Shown: positions 1 to 12,434, counted from the stretch's first letter. The stretch: DNA of 64,000 bases from Acanthacorydalis orientalis (GCA_034766995.1 CM068313.1:19385512-19449511); one strand, 5' to 3'. Notes: a model not told the origin generated them from the letters alone. Numbers and translations are program-made.

Positions 1-1534
1 CAGCTGGAAACAAATGAGCAAATACTTCAGTGTGAAACGAAAGAGTTGCTTGCTATTTTTCACACGTGCCTGCATTTGAACAAGTTATTTTACTGTGCAA
101 CTCTTGTGTTGCATTTTAAATTGCTCTTCGTAGATTTTTTTGCTTCTATAGAATCTGAATAAAAAACATAAATACTTTTATTCTCTGCACAATAGCGATT
201 GTATTTAAGATGAACTTAGAACGAGTACTCATTGAATTGAATAATAATGTTTATTGAATAGAATAAATTGATAGTTTATTAATTGGTTATATACGTGTAT
301 AATATATACAACCATATGTATATAATTATAATAAATATTATGAAAAATAAATTCAAATTTAAGAAAAACATTGAATATTTAACCCAAGAGATTTTCTCTG
401 AGTGGAATTAATTATACCCGGATAAATTATAACACAAAATTATGCGACAAAGGTTCTTCTCACAGATGAAACAAACACATGAATATTGTAATTTACTAAA
501 GTTGTAACAAAGGTTACACAAACGACTTAAAAATAATAGCTTAAGAGTGAAAAACATTAAGCTTCTTATAAATCCTCTTTGTAATTTCTAGTTCATGAAA
601 ATATTATTAATAATGAAATAAGATAAAATATGATGTTTCTTTTTAATAAATGCATTTATTTCAGGAAAGGAAAATTATGTTTGTATCAGTAAAAGTACAT
701 ATATAATTATAATAAAAATTTCATTAATTATTATAGTTAATATATTGAGTTTAGTTGGAAAATCTGATGTTAAAGGTTATTTTCATAAAAAAACATTTCC
801 TTTATTACAAAATACTCGCTTCAATATATTTTTGAAGACATTTACTGAACTGACAGGTTGATCGCTTTGATATAAAATCTAAGAGCAAAACAACATTGAA
901 AATAATTAAAATTTACGAGTAAAAATTCGTTGTTTTATCTTCTTACTTACCCGTTACTTATCATCATTTCAATTGTTTCTACAAAACTATTTCTTAAAAA
1001 TTCTGTTTTTTAATTAAAAATAAAAAAATCAATTTATCCATTGATGATAAGCAATATCAAATCAGATGTTGAAAATAAAAACTCAACAGAAGATTATAAA
1101 GGATACAAGTGAAATTATATAAAAGTTTAACTAAAACTAAAAAATAATTGGTTTATCTAATTAACTTAATTTTACTTTAACTGCATGCGCATTTTTAATG
1201 AAAATTACCTGTGATAGAAATAAATGTGTTTTTAGAGAAAATAATAAATATTTATTTTTAAGTAACTTCTGATTTAAACTAATTTTCTTACTATAGAAAA
1301 AAATATTAGCATGTCATTCAATACAAATAAAAGTATAAATAAATAAAAGTAGTGCTCTTTAACGTCAACAAAAATGATATTTTTACTGAAACGAAAAGCT
1401 AGTCCATTGTTGAAACCATATAACAGTTTTTTTTTCATTTTCATGAAAAACGTAATATAACTCTGAGAATATCAGACTACATATACTCAAGCTATTGGTC
1501 ACAGTCTGAATTGCTAACCGTTAGAAACCGATGA

Positions 1535-1536
<2 letters not shown>

Positions 1537-1600
<64 letters not shown>
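1537..1600. repeat. (AT)n microsatellite, interrupted
   Basis: Alternating AT over about 64 bp, broken once by a G at 1575 and fading into TGTATG at the right edge. Confidence 0.97.
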
Positions 1601-1606
<6 letters not shown>

Positions 1607-3580
1607 TTATGTGCGAACACAATTGACTTCTCTTGCCACGAGTTAGTAAAATATATAACGTAGGTAACGATAATACAAATTTTTATTCAATAGTATCGTA
1701 AGTAAAAATAGAAAATATTTATGGCTGGATTTTAAATTGTTATGTATTTTCAAAAATTATTCGAAATATTAGTTTACTTATATTAAATAAATTGCATCCC
1801 AATAATTTATTAAATTTATAACAAAAAAAGTCATTAAATAAAAAATGTAAAAGTATTTTAATGAAACATATCTGCTTCACAAATAAAATTTCTGATGACG
1901 TTTATATACTTACAATTTACTGCTTGTTAAGATAAATTAAAAATTTTAATAAGCATACTTAAATATCTTGAAAACATAAATAATTTAATAACGAAATAAT
2001 TTTTTGCTCGGAGCATCTTAGCAAGATAATAAATATATAAAAGTTTTTAATTAAAAAAATCTTTTAAAATAAATTTCATAAGAACTCATTTCTAATTTTA
2101 AGAGGATTATTTCCAATGCCTATAGATGACTGTTTTGATACGTATAATACGCAAAGTAATTGAATTCATATAGAAAAAACATTCTCATTGCAATCTTTAT
2201 AATTTTTGTAATATAAATTGCGTGTATTTACGTTATTAAAATTCGTACCGAAATTAATATTGCATTTTACATTAAGTACGGCGTGATATATTAAAATGAT
2301 AATTAATATTTTATATCTTGATAATGTTGATAAATTGCCAATGGCACATTGAATAGAAATTTAACCGTTTACCATGTTAATACTTTAAAGTACTCATGTC
2401 ATTTGCATTTTGTTTTCGATAAAGAAATTAAATAAATTAACAAAATATAACTAAACACACCGCATTCCTTACTCTTTAGATTATGTTATAGTTTGATTTA
2501 TTAATTGAAGAATATTATATATATATATAAATTTAATATTAAATTTCATTCAGTTAAATTTGATTGAATGAAAAAATGTTACTTTATTTTAAAGTTATAA
2601 AATATTTCACAAAACGAAGGAAAGAAAATATAATTATACTTTAACCGTTTGATTGTATTTTTCTTATATAAACTTGTCTCTTCAACTATTTTTAATTCCT
2701 ACTATTTAACGAAGTAAAAAATATTTTTATTATTTCATGATTTATGATAAAGTCAAATATTCTCAGTAGTCATTAGTAATTAAAATATTTTACAAAGATG
2801 AATATGCTATTGTTATTTGTGAAAATCATTAATTTTACTTTTTATACACCTACAGTAGATATTACTGCTATTTTTCTGTATTTACGAGTATACTTATATT
2901 TTTCTTTGAAAAAAAATTGATAGTAGACTTTAGGACTTGGAGAATAACTAAATACCTTAGTGTAAATTCACGTTTTGAATCTAAGCTACTTTTCAGAAAA
3001 ATTATTTATTTTGAGCGTCTCATAAGTTTTTATACGATGAAAAAGTTTTAAACCAGTTCAAAAAATAAATTGTTTCATCTAATTTTGTATCTATTGAGGA
3101 TTATAGTTGAAGTATAATTTTAATCTCATAAAACCAGTTACTCTATATGATTATTTTTAAAAGCTAAACCTTGTCATTCAATACTTATCTAAAATACTAT
3201 TTTAAATTGAATTATTATTTAATAACAAATAAATTTTTGTTTAGAGCATGCATAGAAATTTCTGTAAAACGTATAAAATTAAATTGTATAAAATACATAA
3301 AATATGCAAAAAATATAGCCGAGGTATTAAACATTTAAAAAAGATTACAGTCAAATTATTGTTATTAATTAAATAAAAGACTAATTAAATGAAGATAAAA
3401 TATCATTTTTATTAACTTCGTTTTTTATTCAAAGTACTTTTGCACTGAAAAATTATTTTATTGATTAAAAATGTGATATTCCGTTTAGTTTTCTTAGAAA
3501 TTCTTAGTTTATATCTGAGAAGTATACATAAATTAACCTACATTGAAAATGATTAAATCGATATACAATTCAATAATACC

Positions 3581-3605
3581 TATATATATATATATATATA
3601 TATAT
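3581..3605. repeat. (TA)n microsatellite
   Basis: Uninterrupted TA dinucleotides over 25 bp, ending in GTGCTC. Confidence 0.95.
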
Positions 3606-3740
3606 GTGCTCAGAGAATATTGTATATTTTATAATGTTCTCTGAACTTCCTTCGCTTACAATGTAATTTTAATAAAAAAAATGTTTTAAAATTGTATGTG
3701 CTCCGCAAATAGAAAAAATTAAAACTACTAATTCAATATA

Positions 3741-3900
3741 TTCTGGCGTCAATCTTTAGACGCCACAGGGTCTGTAATGCAACTGTCTGCACGGCATGTT
3801 GACAACATACTTCTTAGAATTGCATGCTGTAGTTTGAATGAAGCAATAACTCCGTTGAATTTTCAATAACATTTCTAGAGAGCAGATTAACCTACATTTA
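3741..3900. other. GC-richer island with a GC-rich hairpin
   Basis: This block stands out from the A/T background. At 3744-3765 it has a perfect hairpin: TGGCGTC, an 8-nt loop, then GACGCCA. About 40 bp downstream ATGTTGACAACAT is an odd-length palindrome. No open frame or splice pair is convincing, so a cis-regulatory element is the simplest guess. Confidence 0.35.
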
Positions 3901-4469
3901 CTTTACCTACAAAACAAATTTTTATTTAAGATACTTTGGAGTATAGGTTTTCAATAAAATTAAAAAAAATATACAAGTGTTTTCTTGTTAGACTCCAGTT
4001 TTATGAAGTTTATTAAAAATTTAATTTTTGTCATAATGATTTAGTGTCTTGTTTTGGATACAAATTATTATTATTAATAATTTTAATAATATTAGATAAT
4101 CATTATGTTAACTAGAGAAGAGACATCCAAAATTTATGAATTAAAAAAAAAGTACAAGTAAAGTTTTAAATTAGTCATTAATAAACAGTTAAGTCATTTT
4201 TATTTCCTAGTATACTAATGTACTTTCAAAACAATTTTTTCTTTAATAATCATTTAATTGCCCAATCCAATTTTTCGATACATTATTTATTTACTAGTAA
4301 TGTAAACGTTTAATTATATTTTTTTTGTGATTACTTTACATATAACAATTTGTAATAAATATCACTGCAATAAAGTATTATATAAATCGTGTAGAAAATG
4401 TTGGAAAGATCAAATCTGGTTTTATTGATAAAAATTCTGAATAAACGTGTAATAGTCATACTTTTTGCA

Positions 4470-4470
<1 letters not shown>
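3901..4470. other. A+T-rich spacer
   Basis: No gene, repeat or hairpin of note. Homopolymeric A and T runs of 6-9 are common. Confidence 0.8.
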
Positions 4471-4473
<3 letters not shown>

Positions 4474-4507
<34 letters not shown>

Positions 4508-4524
4508 AGTGTGTGTGTGTGTAC
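4474..4524. repeat. Compound (TA)n-(GT)n microsatellite
   Basis: TA repeats from 4474 to about 4504 pass directly into GT repeats up to 4524. The same order recurs near 18.0, 25.5, 37.5 and 41.1 kb. Confidence 0.96.
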
Positions 4525-4544
4525 ATACAAAATTTTATTACTCG

Positions 4545-4845
4545 GCTCATGAACGTGATGCAAGTTATTATTCCGGTAGAGATATTTTTTGACCGCATTA
4601 AATCTACCAACGAACGGCAGCGTTAAGCGTTTGCGTTAAGTATTGAAACTGGATATGAACAAGATAATGTTCCACGCTCACAACAGCTCAGAATATTGTT
4701 TGTGGTAAAGTACATCGCTGGTAGTATTACGTTAGCTTCAGGCGGGTGTTACGACAAAGGGGTTTTTAGGAAGGGGGAGTTTAGTATCGATTTAGTCAGC
4801 TAACCGGCTAACACAGTAAGCCACTGCAAATGCGTGCTTTATGAA
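4545..4845. other. GC-richer island, candidate regulatory element
   Basis: About 300 bp with several CpGs against a CpG-poor A/T background. It contains a tandem pair of GCGTTAAG at 4620-4627 and 4633-4640 (13-bp period) and a G-rich run near 4756-4778. Plus-strand frames are closed by stops, and no reliable donor or acceptor frames an exon. The role is inferred only from composition. Confidence 0.35.
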
Positions 4846-4971
4846 TAATATTCAGCTCACATATTTCAACGCTATAGTTAACACTTTCATTTTATAATTC
4901 ATTTTATATGTTAATTTTTGATAGGGATACATTTGTTTCTTTGACATCTTCAAATGATATTTCACATGAAC

Positions 4972-4974
4972 ATA

Positions 4975-5026
<52 letters not shown>
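4972..5026. repeat. (AT)n microsatellite
   Basis: About 55 bp of alternating AT with one G near the left end. The short frames on both strands that cross it are repeat artefacts. Confidence 0.97.
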
Positions 5027-5027
<1 letters not shown>

Positions 5028-6436
5028 TATGACAAATAAAAGTATGCATATAGCTAGTAATTTTATTGAAAATAAAATAAACATTACTAACAAGTATAGA
5101 AACATTAAGTGTTCATTTGTAAAAACTATAAACTTTAACATCAATTTGTATACAAAATCCTATTTTTTTTTAAAAAAAAATAAATTTATTACAATCAATT
5201 TAGCTAGTTATTTTTAAAAGATGATGCTAGAAATATCCAATAAATTAACTATTAATTGTATAATAATAATAAATAAAATTAAATCAGAAAACTATATAAA
5301 ATTTCTGGAGGTAGTTGTTTTTTAGTTTTACACACTTATTTACCTTAGACTACACTTAAGTAATTTTTTTAATTTTCATATTAATCACAATATATCTACT
5401 TATTTATTCATCAACTCTCTCTGTCTTTCTATATATATATATATATATTGAAATTTTTATTTTAAGTAACATCTGTTTCTTGAGTATTTATTTAGATGTC
5501 TAAACAAAAACTTTTTATTAGAGTTCAGATCTTAATGGTTATTTACTAAACTTTATTCTATAATTTTGAGCATACTTTTTAAGTTCTCTATTAATTGCCT
5601 TAGTAATATACAAGCATTTGAACATATTTCCTTATAATTTTTCAATTGTTCATAGATTTTGCATATTAATGGTGTATAATTTTACAGAAATGTTTCTTTT
5701 ATTTATTATACATTTTAGAAGAGAAACTGTATTTATAAAAATTCGTTTATTTTAAATGATATATTCCTCTAACTTGACTTTTATTTAGTTTATGGTCTTC
5801 GTTAATGAACTCGTATTTTCTCATGCTATATACGAGAAAAAAACATTCATTTTCTAGATAAAACCCTGAGATATTGTTATAGTTTCCAGATTTATAGCCT
5901 GTATATAAACATCATCATTTTATTACATATAATATTAATCACTAGAAAATCTCTAGCTTGTTGTCTGTAAGAAATATTTTGTAATAGAATTTTTTTATGA
6001 TTTGAATTTAATTTTGTGACATATGTAATCAGTAATTCTAAAATCCGCCCATGCTCTTTCTTCTATACATTATTAATTTTAATTATTTTTTAAAAATTTC
6101 TTTATTAATGTATAAAGAAAGAAAAACCCTGTAATATCATACTTTTATATAAATCAATGTGAGTGTTTTTATCCTATTGTACATTTCATCTTACAATAAT
6201 ATTTGAATCTAGTTAAGTTGACGAATCTAATTAGTAATGATGCTATTGTTTCAACATATAAAAGTAACTGCTCAAAATTATGATAATTTATGACATAGAA
6301 GTGCTTTAAGAAGACTCATGTTGTTAAGTTTAGCGGTGAAACTATCATCTTTAGAATACAATTACAAAAAATTTGATATTTCTCTGGCTTAGCTCTCTGA
6401 GGTAACGGTATTGCTATTCAAATGCTTATAATAACA

Positions 6437-6469
<33 letters not shown>

Positions 6470-6471
6470 TA
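6437..6471. repeat. (AT)n microsatellite, interrupted
   Basis: Two AT runs split by a single G at about 6451. Confidence 0.95.
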
Positions 6472-7269
6472 GGAATATATAAAAATGCATTCTTAGTATG
6501 AATTAATAAAGGTTGCCAATTAATTTAATATTTAGTTAATTGGAAAATAAAATAACCTTTACGTAAAATGGGATAATTGTAACATAATTTAAAATTTAAT
6601 TATATTGAAAATCAGAATTCAAATATATTTTTTAGTCAGAAATATACATTTTTATATCAATCATTTGTAATAATTTTAGAACATGAATAAATCATTTTTT
6701 TTTAAAATATTTTTGGTTGAAATCAAGATACCCTTGGAGTTTAATGATTATTATATCTAAAAATTACATTTTTCTAAACAAATTGTACATATTTCAGTTA
6801 CTTTTAAAATAAATATACTGAATAACAAATTATTGTCATAATTACAATAAAACCAATTTAAAAAAAATTTAAAATGTCACACCATTTTTAATCAGCACAT
6901 CAATACATTTTTATATTTATAAATTTAAAATTTAAAAATATAATCTTCTTATGAAAACTGTTGTCCTCACTGTTTTAATTAAATATTCCGTTTGTAAAAT
7001 AGCTATTATTTATTCTGTTTGTATAACCAACTTACGATTACCTAGGTTTATTGACTGTGGATCACAGAATTTTGTTTGTCGTCTTATCTAAGTTTACTCG
7101 GTATGTCTTTTGTATAATTTCTAGATTCTCAGGTGCATAAGGAATGAAAAACGAAATGTTATATAAACTTAACTATTTTATTGAGTTTATCAACATTTAA
7201 ATACGTTATAAAATAAATTTGCAATAAGAAAATTAACAAAATATTATATAAATATAAATTATTAAATTG

Positions 7270-7273
<4 letters not shown>

Positions 7274-7368
<95 letters not shown>

Positions 7369-7369
7369 C
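7274..7369. repeat. Compound (TA)n-(GA)n microsatellite
   Basis: A TA run of about 36 units ends at 7346 and passes directly into about 12 GA units. It is one of the longest pure tracts in the window and likely highly length-variable. Confidence 0.97.
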
Positions 7370-8900
7370 AGAGATCCAGTGTACATATTTTTGTGTATTA
7401 CAAAGTTATAAATAACATTTATTGTTTTTTAATTATCTGAATGAAAGATATATTAAATTATACTTTTTAAAATCCTTTTTTAATGGATATATATATTTAA
7501 ATAGAGATTAATAGCTAAAAAACACTTTTTTACAAATTAAAATAAATGTAAATATATTTTTTTAAAACAAAATAATTTAATATTTGTTTTTAAATATACT
7601 TGTACACAATAAATAAATTTAATTATAATTTACAACTGTTCTTAATGATATTTATGTAATTCTATTATTAAATTGATCTTATATTATTCTATATGTATAT
7701 AAGAATTAAATGTTTGAGTAAATTGAAACAGTACATATAAATATACAGATAAAACAAAGATACAGCAAATAAGGAAGAGTAAAAACTCTGAAACTATATT
7801 AACTGGGTACAGCTTATTCCTGCCTTGAATATTAATTACAACTTAAAAACTTTCAGGATTCTTCGAAATAAGATTGTCAGTATTCGAGGTACAAATTAAA
7901 TAGAATAAAATCAACAAAATTTTACTTGTTTAAGTAGTTGTTCGAGTAACTGTCTGAAATATTAAACAAATGTTACGTGGAATTTATTATATTACAATAA
8001 ATAAATATTCAGTAATCATTTTAATAACCGAGCATAACAATTTTTTTGTACCAAATGTTTTTAATCTGGAGTCATTTTTAATAAAAATTTATGTTATTTG
8101 TATTCATGAGAAAACAAACCTAAATAGGTATGAGATAAATTTTCACATAGTGTATAAACTTTTTTTTAAATTTTTACTTATAAAACACTTTAAAGAGAAT
8201 ATTTATAATATAATTATTTATAAAAAATATTACTTTTTTTATAAAACCTTTATACATTTAATAGTAGTATTCGTTTATTGTTTTTGTATTCAAAGAATAT
8301 ATTTTAAACATTTCTCCATTTCATTGTTTTTTTTTATAAAACAAAAGTAGTTCTTTTCTCAACAATTTAGATTCGAAAACGTATCAGTCAGATTTGTAAA
8401 AAAGTGAGCAGATTTTATTTCAATTTCGAATTTTTTAAGTTTTTTTTTTTTAAAAAAAGTTTTATTTTCCATGCTTAACAAGTGAACGTATTAACATAAA
8501 TTTAATCTTTTGATATAAGAAAATTATTTCATTTCGAGACTATTTATTATTTAATAATGGATAAATGATTTATATAAAGCATTGCATTAAATTATTTGTT
8601 TGATAACCGTCGTTTGGAAAAGTAGTATGTTTGTGTCACTCGAATTAAATTGAATTTAATTATAGTCATAAATTATTTAATAAATGTATTATAATTAATT
8701 TTTAGTTCCTTTTAATACGTGCTAGAAAGTTTTAATTTACAAACTTTAGAAATTAACTTTTACAATGACCTGTCTCTGAGACAAATAATATTTTCTCTTA
8801 AAATGTTTCTTTAAAGTTTTAAGTTTACAATTTCCTTTCAAAGAAAAATGTTTATTTTTTAAAGAACGCGTTAATTAATTAAAAATTTAATTTTTCTTAA
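7370..8900. other. A+T-rich spacer with a long unexplained frame
   Basis: Very low complexity apart from a plus-strand frame of 126 codons at 7970-8350 (listed separately). A T-run/A-run palindromic stretch lies near 8440-8460. No recognisable gene or element. Confidence 0.7.
7970..8350 (+). other. Open reading frame of 126 codons, unknown, probably chance
   Basis: The frame begins at an ATG and encodes a Phe/Ile/Tyr/Lys-rich polypeptide with several hydrophobic stretches. It has no signal peptide of normal form, no recognisable domain and no cysteine or glycine pattern. The composition is what translated A/T-rich DNA gives. My rough estimate from the local base composition is that a frame this long should be uncommon but not impossible in 64 kb. 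There is no flanking splice or promoter signal. I do not call it a gene. Confidence 0.08.
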
Positions 8901-9306
8901 CTTGTTAAAATTGTACCACGCTTCGAAATAAAAGTAAGACAGATATATGAATTATTGAGTAAGTTGAAAGAGTTTAGAAAAACTTTTTGTCGTTTTCTTG
9001 TTACTTGGCAAATATGTGTGTTCGCAAATTACATAAGAAACTACTTAGATAAGGATGAAATGATAGACTGTTCTTTATGCGAAAATAAGATAGAAAAAGT
9101 CGAGCACTGTTTAAAGAAAACAATTTAGTCGTAGAGACAGTGAAGAAGTTGTCACGTTTTTTCTTGTTGCCAAAGAAAGGAATGATCTTTTACCCACTGT
9201 TGGTGAAAAAGTTTGTGTACATTTTTTTTATTTTGTTACTTCTACATATCGGATCGGAGATTTTATCGTCGAGATGTTTTCGAAAAATCATAAAGTATAA
9301 TTTTGT
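8901..9306 (+). mobile_element. Decayed R1-clade non-LTR retrotransposon, ORF2 C-terminal remnant
   Basis: An open stretch from 8901 to a stop at 9126-9128 (75 codons, no ATG start) reads like the tail of an R1-type reverse transcriptase ORF. It has a Thr-x(3)-Cys-x-Phe-x(2)-Tyr-Ile segment (about 9003-9035; family form T-G-H-G-x-F-x-x-Y-L), then Cys-Ser-Leu-Cys (9069-9080), eight residues, and Glu-His (9102-9107). This is the C-x2-C-x8-H part of the C-terminal CCHC knuckle; the final cysteine is not at its usual place. After the stop another frame continues with Arg-Arg-Asp up to 9306, as if a frameshift separates them. No reverse transcriptase core, endonuclease or poly(A) tail is visible, so only a truncated, dead fragment remains. 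The family call rests on motif spacing recalled from R1/TRAS/SART-type elements, not on a search. Confidence 0.45.
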
Positions 9307-9362
9307 TTTTATATTATTTGAATTTATATCAATAGAATATTTTGATAATCATAAGTTTGATA

Positions 9363-9367
<5 letters not shown>

Positions 9368-9400
<33 letters not shown>
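9368..9400. repeat. (TA)n microsatellite
   Basis: 33 bp of TA repeats just downstream of the retrotransposon remnant. It may have grown from an A/T-rich insertion tail, but that is only a guess. Confidence 0.95.
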
Positions 9401-9404
<4 letters not shown>

Positions 9405-9521
9405 CAAATAAATAAATATTATTACGAGTAAATAAATAACCAGAGTAATTTTTCAGAGTAGTTATTCAGTTGTCTGTTCCAAGCTTACTCAAGTTTTTAG
9501 AGGATAAATAACTTTTGCCTT

Positions 9522-9525
<4 letters not shown>

Positions 9526-9567
<42 letters not shown>
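9526..9567. repeat. (AT)n microsatellite
   Basis: About 42 bp, uninterrupted, ending in GCATAG. Confidence 0.96.
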
Positions 9568-9570
<3 letters not shown>

Positions 9571-9784
9571 TAGTATTACATAAAACTATCCTTTATATAC
9601 AAAATTAACTTATTTATGCCTCCATTCAACAAGTGTTCATAGTGAAGATGTGTTAATTACATCTGTAATAAATTTATTAATTGTATTAAAGCATCGTATT
9701 TGAATTGAATTTAATGAGTGATACTCTTACTATTATGTGAAAATCTTGAATAAGCTATTTTGTTTATATTTTTAAATAGGTGTG

Positions 9785-10180
9785 TAATACAGGTCTCGAC
9801 AAGTGAATCTATAGAAATGTTTGTCAGGCATAGATAAAAGTCACGGTTCACAACTAGCGAGCTTAAGCAAACTTCGTCCTAAGTGAGACCTTTTAGTAAA
9901 TGAGGTTCGTATTGTGAACACAACAACATGGTGCACGTATCAAGTTAGTAAAATGGCAGTGGTTCGTTCACTAAGTTTTGTTTGAAATGTGAAACTTGCT
10001 TGTCGCTTGTTTGTTTTAACATCAGTTCACTTATTGTTGTACGTATTATTATAGAAATTTCATGATATTATTTTGTTCTTAGGTACTTACTGTCTCGAAC
10101 TTGTTGTTTTCAGAAATGTTACAAAGTCACTAGAAGTTTTCTTGTAGAGCTTTTACAGTTACGTGCTTTCAACGATGACG
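9785..10180. promoter_or_regulatory. GC-richer island with recurrent GTTCAC motifs
   Basis: The hexamer GTTCAC occurs at 9846, 9966 and 10025 and inverted as GTGAAC at 9914. The 9846 and 9914 copies extend to an 8-bp inverted pair (GTTCACAA / TTGTGAAC). A second inverted pair, AGGTCTC (9791) / GAGACCT (9885), interleaves with it. Half-sites of form RGKTCA are bound by nuclear receptors, so a clustered receptor element is possible. No coding frame is convincing. Confidence 0.3.
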
Positions 10181-10424
10181 AGAATATGAGCATTTTTATA
10201 ATAAATATTATAATAATATATGACAATAAATACCGCGTTTACTATAAACTCTTTAGGAAACAGAATGCGAAAAGTATTTACAAGAAAATTTGTCAGGAAG
10301 AAAAATATTTACAGAAATCTTGTTTTTGTTCTATATTTCAAGATAATAAACAAATACCTTTACTTTCATTTTAAAATTTTTAGCTCTGTATAAATAAAAA
10401 AAAATACTTTTTTTAACAACCAAG
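10181..10424. other. A+T-rich spacer
   Basis: A 62-codon plus-strand frame (10186-10374) is Ile/Lys-rich and has no recognisable feature. Nothing else is seen. Confidence 0.75.
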
Positions 10425-10490
10425 GGTTTACGACTCCTACATACTATTCTCACCGTCTCTTGGGATCCTCCGCTCCCGCTCGCTCTCGTT
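10425..10490. other. Short pyrimidine- and CpG-rich block
   Basis: About 65 bp rich in CTC/CGCTC on the plus strand, which is GAGCG/GAGA on the minus strand. GAGA-type sequence is common in arthropod promoters and enhancers. There is no open frame across it. Confidence 0.3.
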
Positions 10491-10679
10491 AAGTGTTAAC
10501 AGTTTTTAAATGAAAAATGAAAAACGAAACAAAGAAAGTGTAATGAAATTAACTTTTTGATTTTAAATAAAACCGTGAAAATAGTGAAACTGCAAATAAA
10601 ACTTATTGTAACTGATTGTAAACTTATTATAAAATTTTTGTGTACACGTTATTTGTAATTGGTTTGTGTTCTTCTGTAC
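10491..10679. other. A+T-rich spacer
   Basis: A/T-rich with repeated GAAAA and GTAA words; no feature recognised. Confidence 0.75.
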
Positions 10680-10865
10680 ACTGAAACATTACCTAGAGGT
10701 ACATCTAGAGAGACCAATATACAACTGACCGTGTCCGAATACTGTTTCATTAGAATCGATGAACATGACGATTCGTGAAATATCGGAAATGATTGGGAAT
10801 AGAAATGGTTAATGTGCTAGTTTAGCAGGGGGAGCAGCATTGCGAATAGGTGGTCTACACGAAAA
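10680..10865. other. GC-richer island, unassigned
   Basis: Moderately GC-rich with a G-run at 10828-10833. A plus-strand frame of about 40 codons ends near 10790 without an ATG. It has no supporting splice pair and is not called. Confidence 0.3.
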
Positions 10866-11243
10866 TAAAAATTGTTTTATGAAAATTTTACGATGGGATT
10901 ATTTTGTATATATAGAAAGATATTTTATTATGTTGAAATATATTTATTACAAATTTTATTTGTGAAATAAATATAATATAATAAGAACTATAGTTTATTT
11001 TTTTAAATGAAATTAAACCTTTAATTTATAATATTTTTAAATTATTTATTTCATTATTAAAATAAATATAATTAATTTTACTATATATTAAATATATATT
11101 ATTAACGAAACATTGTTTATTAACTGAATTTAAAGCATGATTATAAATCTAAATAATGTTTTAAATAAACTAAATTGAATGTTAAAAGGTAAGAGGGTGT
11201 AACGGTATGAAACATGTATTCACGTATGTGTGTATTTTTATAC

Positions 11244-11323
<80 letters not shown>

Positions 11324-11690
11324 ATGTATGGTTGAAATATTACTTTGATAAAATTATTTATAAAATTAAAATAAATAGTTTTAACATTTATTAGGATTAA
11401 AAACATATTTTTCCTGGTGATCATAGATTTGAGATGAAAACATGTATTATAATTATATTTTTTAATAATGATTTATAAGTTAAATGAACATGTTCATAAC
11501 AATTGATTATATTTTTTTCTAATCTAAGCATATTAATCTGACAAGGGCCAAAAATATAAAATGAGATCATCTAAACGTGCTTACAAAGTTAATATTTAAT
11601 ATTCCAATTATGTTATGTAGGGTTATAAATCTGAAAGAAATACGTTCTTTGTTAACAAAAGCATTCATAATTCAAAAGAATACATTCGCC
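10866..11690. other. A+T-rich spacer with a long (TA)n tract
   Basis: Holds the tract at 11250-11321. The frame crossing it on the minus strand is Tyr/Ile repeat only. Confidence 0.85.
11250..11321. repeat. (TA)n microsatellite
   Basis: About 72 bp without interruption, preceded by a short GTGTG stub. Confidence 0.97.
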
Positions 11691-12120
11691 CAGAGGTTCA
11701 TGTCAGACGACTGAGAAATTCCACTCTTCAGTTTGTTTTTCCACAAGCGTGAACGGTTTAAATAATTACTGTATTTTCTTAATCAAGTACCTCGGCCAAG
11801 CTTAGACAGCTCCAATCGCTAAACCACCATCATTACACCATTCAAATAAAATTGAACGCATAGACGATAAAGAAAGAACGATACGTACCCGCGAAGCATT
11901 TATTTAGACTATCATTGTCAGAACAAATTTGTGTTGCGTGTCTTTTTGAGTTTTCTTTAGCGTAACCGCGGCGGTTGGCGTTCTCTCTTGGGAAGATGTT
12001 GAAATTAAAAGTTTCAAATTGAATTCTTTGTATCCCTATATTGTTTCAACCAATGCGTCTTGTAGAGAGGCTGCTCTGTGGAACGTTGTCTGTGTGGTGT
12101 GGTGATCATGGAATGTAAGA
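11691..12120. other. GC-richer island, candidate regulatory element
   Basis: About 430 bp of mixed composition with CpG-bearing words, including CCGCGGCGG near 11967. Frames on both strands are interrupted. No hairpin or known motif array is seen. It is adjacent to no recognised gene. Confidence 0.35.
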
Positions 12121-12390
12121 ATTATTAAATTCTGTATTAACATGCGTTAATCTTGATAGTGGTATCGTTTTGTTGTCTACAGACTTGTTTTTATTAAGTG
12201 TTTTACATTATCTTATAATTAAATTCTGTTTGTCGTAAATTCTTGACATATTTATGTATAATTTAATTAATACTGTATAATGTTATAGTGAATGTATTCC
12301 CTATATTAAACACAATTAAAGTTAGACGAAATTTGATAATAACTAAACATTTTTTATGTAAATTGTTTAATCATTTATAAAGTTACACAA

Positions 12391-12434
<44 letters not shown>

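Larger units (their letters stand above)
1..3740. other. A+T-rich spacer
   Basis: No gene is visible. Every frame is closed by frequent stops and no splice-flanked open frame stands out. It holds one long interrupted (AT)n tract (1537-1600), a 25-bp (TA)n tract (3581-3605) and a short one (2515-2529). The rest is low-complexity A/T-rich DNA without recognisable motifs. Confidence 0.8.
4846..7270. other. A+T-rich spacer with microsatellites
   Basis: Contains the (AT)n tract at 4972-5026, a short (AT)n after a CT-rich stretch (5431-5448) and an interrupted tract at 6437-6471. Open frames here encode only Tyr/Ile runs from the dinucleotide repeats. No gene is supported. Confidence 0.8.
9307..9784. 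other. A+T-rich spacer with two (TA)n tracts
   Basis: Contains (TA)n at 9368-9400 and 9526-9567. No gene signal between them. Confidence 0.85.

Noticed and set aside
4852..5217. Overlapping 60-87 codon frames with Tyr/Ile runs on both strands
   Set aside because: They are translations of the (AT)n tract. The same holds for frames near 7.2, 9.3, 11.3, 14.2, 15.7, 16.7, 17.1, 21.3, 21.8, 25.5, 34.4, 37.5, 41.1, 42.9, 48.2, 49.2 and 63.6 kb.
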